Shown piece after piece: positions 22,791-34,519 of a DNA stretch of 64,000 bases. Each line of letters opens with the position of its first letter. Positions within the stretch are counted from its first letter, which is position 1. The notes beneath the pieces were generated by a model. The model searched no databases. It worked only from the letters and a program-made list of their open reading frames with translations, and was not told where the DNA came from. The stretch lies in NCBI RefSeq assembly GCF_018873765.1, contig NC_057924.1, positions 12,363,001 to 12,427,000 of the forward strand. The letters are read 5' to 3'. The stretch comes from Telopea speciosissima (Eukaryota > Streptophyta > Magnoliopsida > Proteales > Proteaceae). Made by a program: the position numbers and the translations under genes.

Positions 22791-24389
22791 ATACCCCCAC
22801 CCCCACCCCCTGAAAAAAAAAAAAAAATTCGCAGGTCCTGTGTCACAGACCCAATTTTCCCCTTCCCCTCCCCTCCTGAGCAGTTTGTCAAGGGGATGTG
22901 ACTGAAACTTAATCATAAGTGGCTCGAGGTGGATCTGATCTCTGCAACAAACCATATATTGGGTGGGGTAAGGCCTAAGGATAGTGGTCAAGGCCATGGA
23001 TCTTCAACTCTAAGTAATGGCAACTGGCAAGAGAAGAACTCTCCTAAGTTTTGAAGCTCTTCTTTGTTTTAACACAAATGGTAAGAAAAACAGAGAAGTT
23101 TTAAGGTAATGGATGAACATATACTGTTTTTCTAGTGCCACTGCGCGCCACCTGAACTCTCATTTCATCGAGCTCAAACCCATAGTTTAATTGGTGAAAA
23201 TACCATATTTTAACCACAAAGATCATTTGTTTCAGGTTAATACTAAATGACTCTGTTTGGTTTCCAGTATAACCTGCAAGTTTTTCCCTCTGCACGATTT
23301 TTACCTGAAACAAATGGAGTCTTAGTGACATTGGTGTGTTCCTCTTCTACTAATTCCTCAATAAAACCTCATATATCGATTGCTTTCCTATCAAAGTATG
23401 CTCTTGAGATCAATTGAGCATGCAATGATGTTGTGGGTCTCTCTGGGTCTTCTATCTACCGTCTCCCAAACTAATTACTACCACCTGTCCACCCCCACTC
23501 TCCTCCTTCAAAGAGAAAGGAATCCACAAGACTACTATCCAAACACCTTGGAGAAGATTCCAGTGAAAGGGCTTTGGTTTCAGTGCCCACCAAATGAGTC
23601 CATAGCCATTACAAAGCACTCCTTCATTAACAATATTGCAAATCTCTTTATTGAGCTATGATGAGCTTGGGTCGTCTGGCCTTCATTACTACACAAGAAT
23701 ACAAAGAATGTAGGGAGGTGGGTAGTGGAGAAAGAGGATTGGGCGGCCTTGTGACCGTACCTCCCACAATAGAAAGCGATGGATGTTAAATAAGAAAAGT
23801 GCAAATCAATCTCCCAAGAGGCCAGGAGGGCATTTGACATTGGTGGAAATTATAAGTGGAAACTGGAAACTACTACTTTTTCTCATAGACATTTTAACAA
23901 ATATTTGAAATCCTTCTTTCTCAATCCCTTTTAGAAGTCAACAATTCTGCTCCTCTACGTTCTTTCCCTTTTCAAGGTTTCATACTGTGAAAATGGCCCA
24001 ATCAAATTAAAACACCACAAAGACAAAGATACGTGTGGGCAGTGGTGGTGGTGGAGGTGGAGGTGGAGGTGGTGGTGTTATTACTAATGAAAGCGATGGA
24101 TTGATGCATTGATATGATGAATCAATTGCCATGTCCAACACCTCCATTAATTAGTCAAAGAAAAAGTTTAAACTAATACGTGAAGAGACTCCAGGCATGG
24201 TTGTAGGGATCGATAGCAGATCGGTGGAATCGCCCGTTACGGATTGGTATTAGCGGTTTTCAGATCCCGATTATTGATTGTTTTGTTATTGGTGAAGCCT
24301 GATCTCAATCCAGAGAATATTGTGGTGATTCTTTAGCGGGCCGTCTCGCCTTTGAAGTAAGTCAGAATGACCTAAAAGTGCATACACTA
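22791..24389. other. Intergenic, no gene recognised
   Basis: It holds a 93-codon ORF at 23380-23661 without a recognisable domain, a GGT/GGA trinucleotide tract at 24041-24077, and old repeat-like text with atcgat/cggt words at 24196-24290. Confidence 0.45.
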
Positions 24390-24721
24390 GTGTCGTAGGC
24401 GCTGATTTGTGTAAAGCTCATCAAGATCTTCGATTTGATATATGTTTCGATCATATGTTGGTTCAGGTCTCTAAGGGCAATTTTGTACTTTCTGGGTTAG
24501 GATTTTCTTATATAATATTGTCATCTCCTTAAGAGTTGGGTGAGATTGAGGGTTTGTATTTTTGCTTCACAGAAGTAGTGGAATCGTTCTATCGCTTGGC
24601 CATGGATGTAGCCTTCCTACTTGGGAGTGAACCACGTACATCTTGTCTTGTGTGATTGTTCTTTTTTTTCTCATTGTTTTTCTTCTACAAAATCGCCATT
24701 CTGGGTGTTGTTTTTCTAACA
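24390..24721 (+). mobile_element. Copia-like LTR, 3' part
   Basis: It has the same signature order as 10090-10532: a TATA-like cttatataat, ggccatggatgtagcc, gtgaaccacgtac, a T-rich stretch and an end in ttctaaca. The left edge and target duplication are not resolved. Confidence 0.5.
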
Positions 24722-25058
24722 CGTCACATATCTGATACCGATTCCTAAAACCGTGCTCCCAAATCTATACGAGTTTACAAGCTAATTAGTAATCGACGTA
24801 GGACTAAACTCCCAACATTGCAACATTACAACCCAATTAAATTTTAACCCATTAAATCGTGTTCTTTGATATGTAACCTTCCCCATTGTTTGGAAGTTGC
24901 GAACAAATTAATGGAATTCCATCATCCATGCCAACATGCATGGGGAGATCAAGGGGTCAATTCATTTGTTCAAATGCCCACTTAAAATCAAGGTTGACCA
25001 TTCCCTAAAAGATGAATGATGTCTTCCATCCCTAACGAAGGAAATAAGTAAACATGAA

Positions 25059-25210
25059 ATATTAGTGGTTGGATTTGACTATAATTAGCTATAATTAGCC
25101 AATGGCACTGGAGGGATATCATGATTCAATTAATCTCACATATTAGTGGTTGCATTTGACTATAATTAGCCAATGGCAATGGATATCTTGATTCAATTAA
25201 TCTATCGAGG
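25059..25210. repeat. Diverged tandem duplication, period about 81 bp
   Basis: atattagtggttg.atttgac followed by tataattagc occurs at 25059 and 25140, and gattcaattaatct closes each copy. Confidence 0.65.
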
Positions 25211-26700
25211 AAATCTATGTTGTAGTGACCTATCGTGGCGTGACACTTCACCACTCACTTTCACTACAAGTTTCCCATAGGGCCCAAAACCCATATTTTT
25301 TTATACTTAGCTTATAAACAAAGACTTTGGTACCTCTTTGTTGTAATCCTTTTGGTTTGTTTATAATAGTGGGTTTACAATAATATTAATTCTAATCAAG
25401 GGATAATTTTATGTTTATTCAGTTGTTTTAATAATTTGGGCTAAACCCATTTTTTTTGTTTAAGATATAATTATCAACATTGGGTCCCAATAGATGTAGT
25501 GTCACTATATTATTTGTTTTGCATATGGTATGTATATATATAGTACCATAAAGACTACTCCCATATGACCACTTAGAAAAATATAATACTCTAGTGGACA
25601 AAGAGTACCAATTGCTGCTTGACTAACAATCCTATAATTAGTAAAATACATTTCTAATTTACTAAGATCGATACAGGAACATCAACATAGACGTAATTTT
25701 TTTATTTTATTAGGGGCATGATAGTACTTTTGCATGCTCCTATGTCTGAGTGTAGAAGCCATGCGACTAAGTAGTGTTCAATTTTCCCTTTATTAAAATA
25801 CATTTCTGAAGTATAATTTCGTTACACCTAGCCACTTATAACGCAACTGATAACACTCTAACCTTAGTCACTACAAATAAACCGAAATCGATGACTATTG
25901 GTCTAATTGATTTTGGCTTGTTCTTGGTTTCTTTTGACGGTCCCTTTTCAATCTATTATATATCGATTTGATCTTGGCTTTTAATATATAAAATGAAACA
26001 ATGTCAAAACATATTAAATCTTTTTATCCATTTTATCAAAAGTTTTCATTATTTATCTTCCCATTTCAGCCTTTTAACTATTTCTAAAAATTGTAAGTAA
26101 TACCAAATTGATAAATAGTTCGGTCGACCAGTTTTGATTCGATCAATTTCGATCAGTTCAATCCGTCCCCTTTTTTTTTTTTTACAACCTATCTAATTTC
26201 CATTCAAATTCACTCCTTTTTTTTTTAACTACTTCAAATAAATTCTCATTGCCATCCTTATTAATTAAAATAAAAGAATGCCACCTGATCACTTATACTC
26301 TGACATACGGGATGTGCAAAATGACTACCACACCCCCTGAAACCCTAAAAATGACCAAGTGTGGGATGATCATTTCATGCACCGCTATGTCCGTGTCTGA
26401 TGCGATCCGGTTGCATTTTTCTCCCTAATTATATGCATTTGTGTATTTTTCTCAAAAAAAAAAAAAAAACAAACAAATGCCACCTACCACGTTTACAACG
26501 TTCATAATGCACTAATTGTTGTGATGGATCCTTACTCAGATGAACCCTCCCTCACTAACAAAATCACCAGATTGGAAAAACTAAAGATTCTGATCTAACG
26601 GAAGCTGGTAGTGGATCTACAACATTGGGTTTAATCCAGACGTTCACGTGGTGCCTTGATCTTGGTAAACATATTATATAATTTCTAAGAAAATATCAAG
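25211..26700. other. Intergenic, no gene recognised
   Basis: AT-rich sequence with old repeat-like text at 25870-26160 (aaaccgaaatcgat, tcgatttgatc, ggttttgattcgatc) of the tcggttcggt type common in plant non-autonomous transposons. Confidence 0.45.
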
Positions 26701-26724
26701 AGAGTCAACAGACCGGAGGAGACG

Positions 26725-26995
26725 ACGCGTGTCCAAAAGCGGGAAGATCGAGGCTGATATTTATGCAGCTTTTTTTTTCGTTTTTTGGGTTTGGAGTTTG
26801 GACCGGGGAGGTTGAGGTCATGATGAGACGAAGCGACAGGGTGGACCACCGACACGTGCCGATTTCCACCGACTTCCGCCACACAAAAGTCACAAAGTCA
26901 TTTTTGGCTGGTTTTGACTTTGCTTCTGACACAAACTGTGACATGACAGTGAAATTGCTTATGAGCCGAAAGTGCGACGACCCCCTCAACGTGTC
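26725..26995. promoter_or_regulatory. CpG-rich cluster of stress-type cis elements
   Basis: In an AT-rich surround this block has many CG dinucleotides. It contains acgcgtgtc at 26725-26733 (coupling element CE3 core), two accgac DRE/CRT cores at 26848-26853 and 26868-26873, an ABRE-type gacacgtgcc at 26851-26860, a second ABRE acgtgtc at 26989-26995, and W-box-like ttgact in ggttttgactttg near 26922. A TATA-like cttaaatacac follows near 27090. The motifs are direct observations; activity is not shown. It may be a promoter of a lost or unrecognised transcript, or a distal element of the ERF gene 2.9 kb downstream. Confidence 0.4.
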
Positions 26996-27239
26996 GGAGT
27001 TTTGAAACTCCACACACACTCTCTCTGACTGTGTCACCAATTTCTTTCTCCGGCTCAGGTGAGCAACCAATGAGACTGTTCCAGCGCACGCTTAAATACA
27101 CGCATGCACGTCTGACCACTTTAACCAAATAAACTGTAAAAAGGCTAAACATCTCATTAATTAGTATAATCCACACCATCTCCCTAATCACAAATACTCA
27201 TACATAACACTTTCATGTGTGATGGAAAAGCAAGAAGCA

Positions 27240-28117
27240 TGCTTCATTCGGCTTGTAATTGGATTGGATTGGAATCGGTTTAAATCGATCTAAAGGGATC
27301 TTAAAATCAATATTTCAAGGAATCTTCTAACGATTCTGGTGTTTTATTTAGGAATCAATCGTCGATTTCAATTTGAATTAGGTGATTTTCGATTCGACTC
27401 GTTAATTCTTGAAACCCTGATTATATACTTAATTGGAATAGGGGCATAGCTTTGCTTTCACTCATGGTGAAGAGAGAATCTCTTCAGCCATGGGATTTGA
27501 CCATGGCAACAATAAATTGCTTCATTGCAATCTAGTGGGCGAAGGTTCAAATTAGGAAATAGCCTCTCTACGAAGCAAGGGACAATAGTGGAAACCTCAT
27601 ACACTAGGTACGAATTTCATGGAACAAAATATTACCAATAAAGGATAAGATGCATAGAACAACAAAAAAAAAGGTTCCTAATAAGGATACACTTTGGGGA
27701 AAGATTGACACATATACTAATTTGAATCGAAAAGGAACTCAAACTCTTTTCATTATACGAATGCCTATTTGAACAATTTTTCTTTCTTTTATAGTTGCAA
27801 GACAAATGAAGCCAAAAGTTCATTTGTGTAGTTAAAATATCTGAAATGAGTTATTCTTTTCCTTTTTTAGAATTAGAGAAAGGGGGGAGGGGATATTATA
27901 AAGAATACAAAGCACAAAATATGCATGATAAGAATTTTAGACTTTTTTGCATCTTTTCATCTTCAAAATGGAGAGCATTAGAGATTTTTTTTTATTATTA
28001 TTATTATTTTTTTGGATATGAGCATTACTAGAGATTTCACTTCCCTAATGAACTATGACAATTTTAAGAAGAGTGTCTCATGAAGTCCATTTGAGATGCT
28101 TCAAAAGACAAGGGGTT
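27240..28117. other. Intergenic, no gene recognised
   Basis: Old repeat text with aatcgg/atcgat words at 27255-27420 is followed by AT-rich sequence and ORFs without domains. Confidence 0.4.
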
Positions 28118-28294
28118 GGGGTATCTAGTGGACAAGGTTCCTCGCTACTGCAGGGTCTAGGGAGTAGCATATGTACACAGCCTTACCCTCACTTTTTGCG
28201 AAGAGGCTCTCTCCTTGTTTGAACCTACAACCACCAAGTTCTAATATAGTAACCTTATTACCTTATCATTGCGTCGAGGCCCACCCTCATGAGA
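28118..28294 (-). mobile_element. Au-type SINE, diverged
   Basis: Read in reverse it begins ggcctcgacgcaatgataag, with an internal ttcaaacaagg in place of the usual ttcgagtc B box, then the body (agcctcttcgc, gtgtacat, gaccctgcagtagcg). The diverged B box suggests it is no longer transcribed. Confidence 0.65.
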
Positions 28295-29168
28295 TAGTTT
28301 GAAAGACAAATCCAAAAAAAAATAAAAATTTATAGCTCACTAGGACTTTTTGGACTACTCAAAAGGAGGGGAAGAAGAAGAAGAAAAAAGATATTATAAC
28401 TCTTATTATTATTAGGAAAAAAGTTTTTTCCTTAGATAGATCAAAGATGGGACAACATGGTCTGGACTCCAAAACAATAAACCCCAAAAAATAGAATAAA
28501 CTCTCTCCCCTATAAGATGAAGTGTCCAAAATACCCCTCAAATGATAGTTTCTATCCCTCCCATCTCCCCTAGACTACCATAGTCGGTTAAACTAAAAAA
28601 CCCTTTCTTTTATTATTATTTTTGCTATTCTAACAAACCCTTTCTTTTATTATTATTTTTGTTATTGGTGATGGTGTCACCATTGTTGTATGACTTAATA
28701 AATTGGAGAAGTTTTTAGGCTCATAGATATTAAAAGGCACCATAACTATGAAAAATAATTTAGTAGTTGCAACCCAATTCCTCTAAGGTTATCCAAGTTC
28801 TTATAGTAATTTTTTTTTTTTGGGGGGGGGGGGGGTGGATATTTATTTAAACTCTTAATTAAATACCTTATAGAATTAATTAAGAGATTAATGGATTGGG
28901 CACTACCTTGGGCTTTGGGGGATTAAGAGACCGAAAGAAAGTCCTCAAGAGACAAAGAAAGAGTAGTTGATTGGGTAGAAGACGGTGTATGGAGGGCCCT
29001 CCCTCCACCCAATACTTAAAAAAAAGTCTCGTGTTATGTAAGAAAGGAAAAGAAGAACAAACCTGAAAAGGGTTGTAGTAAAGAAAAGAGAGGAATTGGA
29101 GTAGAAGCAACGTAAAACACAGTACCCCTTTTGTGAGGATTCACTGAGGAAGGGAGAGAAAGAGAGTA

Positions 29169-29206
<38 letters not shown>

Positions 29207-29384
29207 GAGTTTGGAAACTGGAAAGTTGGAAAGTGAAAGAACCGCGTGGGGTCCTCCATATATTTCTCAAGTTTTCTGTTTCTTCTCTTCAAATCTTTTG
29301 CTGCCCTTACAGAGTTTACCAAATCTTTTTCTTCTTTCTTAGTTGCCCTTATTCTCTTCAAAGTCTTCTCGATACAGATAGAGA
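28295..29384. other. Upstream flank of the ERF gene
   Basis: AT-rich sequence with a G-run at 28821-28834, a (GA)n run at 29179-29201 and accgcgtgg at 29241, which contains a CGCG-box core of the type bound by CAMTA factors. The long minus-strand ORFs here come from the GA/TC tracts. Confidence 0.35.
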
Positions 29385-29400
29385 TATAGTATTTAAACCC
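29385..29400 (+). promoter_or_regulatory. Possible TATA box of the ERF gene
   Basis: gtatttaaaccc is the best TATA-like sequence upstream of the pyrimidine-rich presumed leader. The resulting leader would be about 480 bases. An alternative is atatattt near 29258. Confidence 0.3.
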
Positions 29401-29609
29401 CTAACCCCTTAACCCTCTAAAAAAAGCCTAACCCCTCCTGCCACTCATCAAAGTCTTGCATTCCCACATCTTCTGCAATAGCTACCTCGAACAGAACTTG
29501 GGATCTTTTTCTTCACTTCTCCTGTTCAGCCGCTCGCTCGCTCTCTCTGTCTCTCTCTGCCTCTCTCTGTTTCTCTCTTTGTCTGTGAGTGTATAGTGAA
29601 CACGTGGGC

Positions 29610-29675
29610 ATGGGTTGCTTCTGGAGTGAATGTATGTATCCGATGCCGTTTTGTTCGAATCGGGTTAGCAGTTGA
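29610..29675 (+). CDS. Upstream ORF in the presumed ERF leader, 21 codons
   Basis: An ATG-initiated ORF starts MGCFWSECMYPMPFCSNRVS and ends TGA about 230 bases before the main start. It lies just after a G-box (cacgtggg, 29601-29608). A possible leader intron (donor-like gtgagt at 29585, acceptor-like gaacag near 29740) would remove it, so its presence in the mature mRNA is unproven. It is Cys- and Met-rich; no known peptide is recognised. Confidence 0.35.
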   Translation: MGCFWSECMYPMPFCSNRVSS

Positions 29676-29905
29676 GATCGAAACCAGATTCTAAAAGTTT
29701 GGATCTTTTAGCTTTTTTTTTTTGGATTCTGAACAGTTTTTGATCTGGGTTGTTTTTATTTCTTTCTCCTGTTTTTTCAATCTACTACTTCCCTTCGTTT
29801 TCTATTTTCTTTCTTACATTTACTAGCGCATTAAGAGAGCGAGCGGCTGTCAGGTTTCTCCCTGTTACAATCTTGGTTCTGTTTTTTTTCTTCTTCATTG
29901 GCGAC

Positions 29906-31309
29906 ATGGCAGAAGGCAAGAACAGTGGCATATCGAGGCAGATGGGTGATGAGTCCCCAGAGATGTCGCAGAGGGCATCGAGTAGGGATTGGGGGAAAGA
30001 CAAGGGCAAGGTTCAACTCAGCTTAGAGAGGAGGCAATGGAAGCCAGTTTTTGAAGGGGCGTCCTCATCACCAAGACCTCTCAAGAAGACCCGAAGCCCA
30101 GAGCGTGAGACCCTAAATCATCATTCCTCTGCTTCGATTATGCAACAGGCAACCCATGCCCCAGTTACTTCTTCTTCTTCAACTCTCAATTCACCGTCTT
30201 CAAGGCTTGTTTTTCCTTTTGCCTTTGATGGGTCTCAATCCGTGGAGGTACCTCAGCACCGTTCAACAACACTTCCATTACCCCTGTTCCATTCTCCACC
30301 ACCGCAGCAGGAACACTACCACCAATCGCATCAGCAGCAACAGATGATTTCGTTCACTCCCCAGATGAGCCAGGGTATGGTTTATCCGCCGCACTTCGTC
30401 AGGGATGGACAATCAGCGCAGCAGCAGGGTCAGCTTCTCCACTATTGGAGTGACGCGCTCAATCTCAGTCCTCGGGGTCAATTGATGATGATGAATGGGT
30501 TTGGGCAGGATGGGAGGGCCCTTTTGAGGGCTCCAGCCCCTTTACCCACCACTACTAAGCTCTACAGAGGAGTGAGGCAACGCCATTGGGGCAAATGGGT
30601 CGCCGAGATTCGTCTCCCTCGTGCCAGGACTCGCCTCTGGCTGGGCACCTTCGACACCGCCGAAGACGCCGCCTTGGCCTATGATCGTGAGGCCTTCAGG
30701 CTAAGAGGAGAGAATGCTCGTCTCAATTTCCCCGAACTCTTTCTAGGCAAGGATAGCACAGAGAGAGCAGCTGCAACAGCTCCTAGTTCATCCCCTTCCT
30801 CCCCTCCTACCCACCTAGACAATCGCAAACCTAGCCGGTTCAAGCAGCAGCAGCAGCAGAAATCTCCAGAAGGCCTAAATTTGCACGCTCAGGCTATGGA
30901 GATCTTGCCAACACCTCAAGACGATCCGGATAAGAAGCCCGATTTTGAGGGCAATTCTCCTTCCGGATTGGAATTGAGTGAGGTCACGGGAAGTACTGAA
31001 GCACCTGCGCTTACACCGGCTTCTGTGACATGGGAAGGCGTTTCTGGGTCTCCAGAATTTCCATGGAGGGAAATGATGGAAGAGGCATGGCTCAGTGCTA
31101 TTCCAGCTGGTTGGGGTCCAGGTAGCCCTGTTTGGGACCAAATTGATGGCTCGAATAATCTACTTCTGCAACCCAATCTCCCTATTCCAATTTCCCGTCC
31201 CCAAGATTTTGATTCCTCTGATATTTCAAATCAGCAGGCCACCTCTGTTTCTTCTTCTTCCTCCTCTTCTTGTCCCATGAACATGTTTTTTTGGAAGGAC
31301 GGTGATTGA
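29906..31309 (+). CDS. ERF053-like: AP2/ERF transcription factor, DREB A-6 type, ERF053/ERF054-like
   Basis: Single exon, 467 residues. The frame is open upstream but without an in-frame ATG; the first ATG (gcgacATGgcag) gives MAEGKNSG, so I start there. Residues 42-61 ([20 protein letters not shown]) are a conserved N-terminal motif of this subgroup and include a basic patch that may aid nuclear import. A Ser/Pro/His/Gln-rich stretch follows to about residue 200. The AP2 domain spans residues 220-278, with [36 protein letters not shown] and [10 protein letters not shown]. It has the DREB Val in KWVAEIR, and Leu rather than Glu at the second diagnostic site, as in A-6 members such as RAP2.4 and ERF053. 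Gln repeats lie at 314-318. The C-terminus has an acidic, aromatic motif at 393-412 ([20 protein letters not shown]) and a Ser-rich tail. It is expected to be a nuclear DNA-binding regulator of stress or hormone responses; its targets cannot be read here. No lesion is seen. Confidence 0.93.
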   Translation: MAEGKNSGISRQMGDESPEMSQRASSRDWGKDKGKVQLSLERRQWKPVFEGASSSPRPLKKTRSPERETLNHHSSASIMQQATHAPVTSSSSTLNSPSSRLVFPFAFDGSQSVEVPQHRSTTLPLPLFHSPPPQQEHYHQSHQQQQMISFTPQMSQGMVYPPHFVRDGQSAQQQGQLLHYWSDALNLSPRGQLMMMNGFGQDGRALLRAPAPLPTTTKLYRGVRQRHWGKWVAEIRLPRARTRLWLGTFDTAEDAALAYDREAFRLRGENARLNFPELFLGKDSTERAAATAPSSSPSSPPTHLDNRKPSRFKQQQQQKSPEGLNLHAQAMEILPTPQDDPDKKPDFEGNSPSGLELSEVTGSTEAPALTPASVTWEGVSGSPEFPWREMMEEAWLSAIPAGWGPGSPVWDQIDGSNNLLLQPNLPIPISRPQDFDSSDISNQQATSVSSSSSSSCPMNMFFWKDGD

Positions 31310-33170
31310 CACCTGCCAGTCCACCTGCCCCACATCTACAACAAGATTTATAAAGCTTTAGGAGAGTTACCCCTCCCCCCCTCCTCCCCACACCCAGACC
31401 TACCTCTCCCTCTCTCTGATTTTGGTAGTTCATTTAGACAATTCCATCATAGTCTCACTGGTTGCAGGTTTTTAAGAAAGACAGCCCGTGATTTCTTAGG
31501 AATAAGAGTTTTTGAAACGCAGTTCCTCTTTTCAATCACCCAGAACTTTCATATTCTCTTCCACTGCTGCACAAGGCTGTATTTTTAAGGCCTTGCAGCT
31601 GTGGGCTATCGGTTCCTTTTTTCTCTTTCTTCCTTCAGGGAATTCGACATTGTAGTTATACTTTAAGCTCCGTGAGTATTTTGGGAACGGAGTTTGCTAG
31701 AATGTTCTTACGTAAGGTACTGCATGTACTAGAATTATGTTCTTTTGGTTTCTGTTGGTTGTGAAGATGTAGTATGGTACTATAGTAGTGATGTAACATA
31801 TGGGACCTGGAGGAGGCAGAGACAGTTTTGTGATCTCACCTCTCCATTAGTCCACCAAGAGTTACATGATTGGTTGTTTGTACAGTATGGTATTTTATGC
31901 AAAGTATCCTGTCATGTTTGTAGCCTTTTGTTTCTTTCATCTTCTTCTCTTGTCTTTATTTATTTTCTTGATCAAGAAGAGACAGAAATATGGTTAAATT
32001 TAACCAAATGAAACCTGACAATAGACAGAATAATGATAAAATTTAATCAAATGAAACTAACAATCTCAGCTCAGCACTCTTGGATGTTATGTCTCATGAT
32101 GATTTCATGTCTGTTAAATCAAACCAAATGAACTGTTTAAATGATTTATATGCTTATATACCCTGTACTGATATAGAAAGGTTTGTATTGGTCTGACTTA
32201 TGATGCAACTAGAGAAATAGAATTCAGATCTTCTATGACTCTCTTGGTAGAATATGAATCCTATTTCCTGAATCCATTCAATGTGGGACTGGTATAATGG
32301 AATCTGAACTCTCTCAATTTTCACTTAGGAACTCTGATCAAAAGGTCTTGATACATCTACCAATGTGTCTCAGGTGTCCTGTGCAAGATTCGAGTATCCA
32401 TGCCTATGAGTTACAAGAAGCACAGATTGGTGACACCTTCTGAAGCATCTCTTCCTACTTCAGCACTCCCAAGTAATTTTGGTACTGCAGCTTTGCAAAA
32501 AGCTATTTTTTATCTCTTTTATTTGCAGATAGTTTTTTTAATAAGGAGATTTAACATACCAAATCCTCAATTAAACAAACCATCAACCATAATTTATATT
32601 AGCACAGTACAAGATCAGTTATAAAATAGATATGGATGGGCAGAAGTGGGGTCAGTAGCCGTCCCATGATATCATCACACAGCATTTCTTATTTGCGACG
32701 GCACGATATAAGATGAACTAGATAAGCAAAAATAATCATACTTCCAACATATCTGGGTGGAGTCTATTGAAAAAAACATAAATAAATGTAGGTGGAGATG
32801 AGGTTGTGATGGACTAAGAGAATACTGAAACTTTTCTTTAAACCAATTTAACATGGATGTCATAGAATGCACCCCTCTTTCTTCTGGCTTAACAATAAAG
32901 AAATATTGGAAGTGGTTGACTGTAAAATGTTTGATCCAATGCCAGAAGTTCGCGTGATTGGACTATGGATCAGTCGCCCATTATTCTTGTTGTAGTCAAT
33001 TGCTAAGATAGAATGAATCAGCAGGAGAACAGCTTTCTTAGTGAGACTAAGTAGATGGTTTAGAGTTTCTTCTTGAAAGGAGAATGTACAGGATAATTGA
33101 TCATGGCGTAGTTGCTTCTTCAACATGACTTTTTTTTTTAGGCTAAATTGCCTTTGCTTTCATTCTGTGC
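31310..33170. other. 3' flank of the ERF gene and intergenic DNA
   Basis: A pyrimidine-rich 3' untranslated region is likely to about 31900; no single polyadenylation signal stands out. The rest is AT-rich, and the ORFs at 32400-33126 lack domains. Confidence 0.4.
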
Positions 33171-33188
33171 TTCAGTAAGAATACAGGG

Positions 33189-33611
33189 GGATCCAAGTCT
33201 TTTGAGGATGATGGCTCAGATGCACTTTGGAGATTTCTTGTTAATTCCTTAGTAATCAAGTTGATTAGATATGAAAAACAGTGGAAGAATTGGATTGTAA
33301 GTAATCTAACATATTTGTCATCGTGCCGTACACATTAGCTTTGTGAGTCTTTGTCTAGTCAATCTATATTTCCATTGCTTGAGAATTCCTCCGATGACCA
33401 TGGAGAGCTGAACTCGAAATCTGGCAGTGATATCTTTGCTTTGACAATGGCTGCTACTGGGGATGAAACACAACCAGATTTTAGGAACACTTGGGACACA
33501 ATATTCCACAAGGATGCTCTCTTGAGTGTTAATCCCACTTTGTCTCCATTCAAAGCTTCTTTCTGCTACCCAAAAATGGAAAACAAAAGGCGAAAATTGG
33601 AAGAGTTGTGA
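33189..33611 (+). pseudogene. Coding-like gene remnant of unknown identity
   Basis: One frame reads as protein for about 140 codons, broken by a single TAG at 33336. The first part is SKSFEDDGSDALWRFLVNSL, continuing to KQWKNWI just before a strong donor-like gtaagt at 33298. The second part runs from LCESLSSQSIFPLLENSSDD to KMENKRRKLEEL and a TGA. A spliced form would need an intron of only about 41 bases (33298-33338), too short for a normal plant intron, so a degraded 3' end of a gene is likelier. I do not recognise the family. Confidence 0.4.
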
Positions 33612-34199
33612 GAAAAAATGGGCATGATCAGCCAGCCATGGCCCATCTTGCAAAACAGTAGGTGTGAGAGAGGGAGCTCAGCCTGGGCTTAAACTACCTT
33701 ATAGAATATTTCATGTACCCAATTATAAGCCACACCTCAGTTTGGCCCATAACTGGCCCAACAATTACTTTCCTCTATATTTTGGAAGGTTATTTGAAAG
33801 CAAGCCTGAAGTAGAATATTTCAATGACTACTGAGGTGTTAGTTTATCTCTATTTACAGAGGAAGAGTCATTTAACCTTCTTAGAATCTCTCACCAGCCT
33901 TTTCCGTATGGCCCAAAAATTTCTTCCTTTTAGGATTAATATTCATTATCCTTTAGTAATTTTGATTAGAAGTTTGGTCCAGTTCCAGCATGTCATGCAA
34001 AACCTTTCAAATAGATTGAAAATTCCTCATTTTAAGAATATATTCTTACATAGATTAATGACTGAATGCTAGATCAGCAAGAGCACTAAATTTTATCGAA
34101 AAGGTTGATAATTCTTTGTTCTTGATGAAGTTTAAACCAGAGTCCTGGGGACTCATCTTTTGCTTACAGTGTACGAGTGTTTGAACAGAACCATAAGCA

Positions 34200-34500
34200 A
34201 CAACAGCAACAACAACCCAGCCTTATCCCAATTAAATGGGGTCAACTACATGGATCCTTTCCCTCCAATCAGCTCTATTCGAGGTCATAATTGATACAAG
34301 GCCTAAGCTATATATGTCTTTCTCACCACTTCTCCTAGGGTCATTTTAGGTCTGCCCCTAGCTCTTTTAGTTCCTTCAATCTGGATCAAATCACTCCTCT
34401 GTATTAAACCATCCAAATTTCAAAGGCTTCCATTGAACATGACCATCCAACCTCAAACGAGTTTCTCGTAAACTTATAATGTATCGGAGCTACTCCCAAA
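34200..34500 (-). mobile_element. 5'-truncated RTE-like LINE with perfect 19-bp TSD
   Basis: Flanked by an identical 19-base direct repeat, ttgaacagaaccataagca, at 34181-34199 and 34501-34519. On the minus strand the insert is the last 300 bases of a LINE: a degenerate coding end, the word ccatttaattgggataaggc and a 3' terminus of (ttg)n type instead of poly-A, as in plant RTE elements. A relative is at 63067-64000. The perfect duplication indicates a rather recent insertion. Confidence 0.85.
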
Positions 34501-34519
34501 TTGAACAGAACCATAAGCA

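Noticed and set aside
22599..22997. 132-codon and overlapping minus-strand ORFs
   Set aside because: They are translations of a G-run, an A-run and the hairpin arms of a foldback repeat.
23380..23661. 93-codon ORF (MLLRSIEHAMMLWVSLG...)
   Set aside because: No recognised domain, no splice context and no conserved neighbour; left unannotated as a gene.
28945..29361. 138-codon minus-strand ORF
   Set aside because: Low-complexity Ser/Leu/Phe protein from a (GA)n tract in the ERF promoter.
29750..29905. 52-residue N-terminal extension of the ERF protein
   Set aside because: The frame starts at TTG and is a hydrophobic Phe-rich translation of a pyrimidine-rich leader; the first ATG at 29906 gives the family-like N-terminus.
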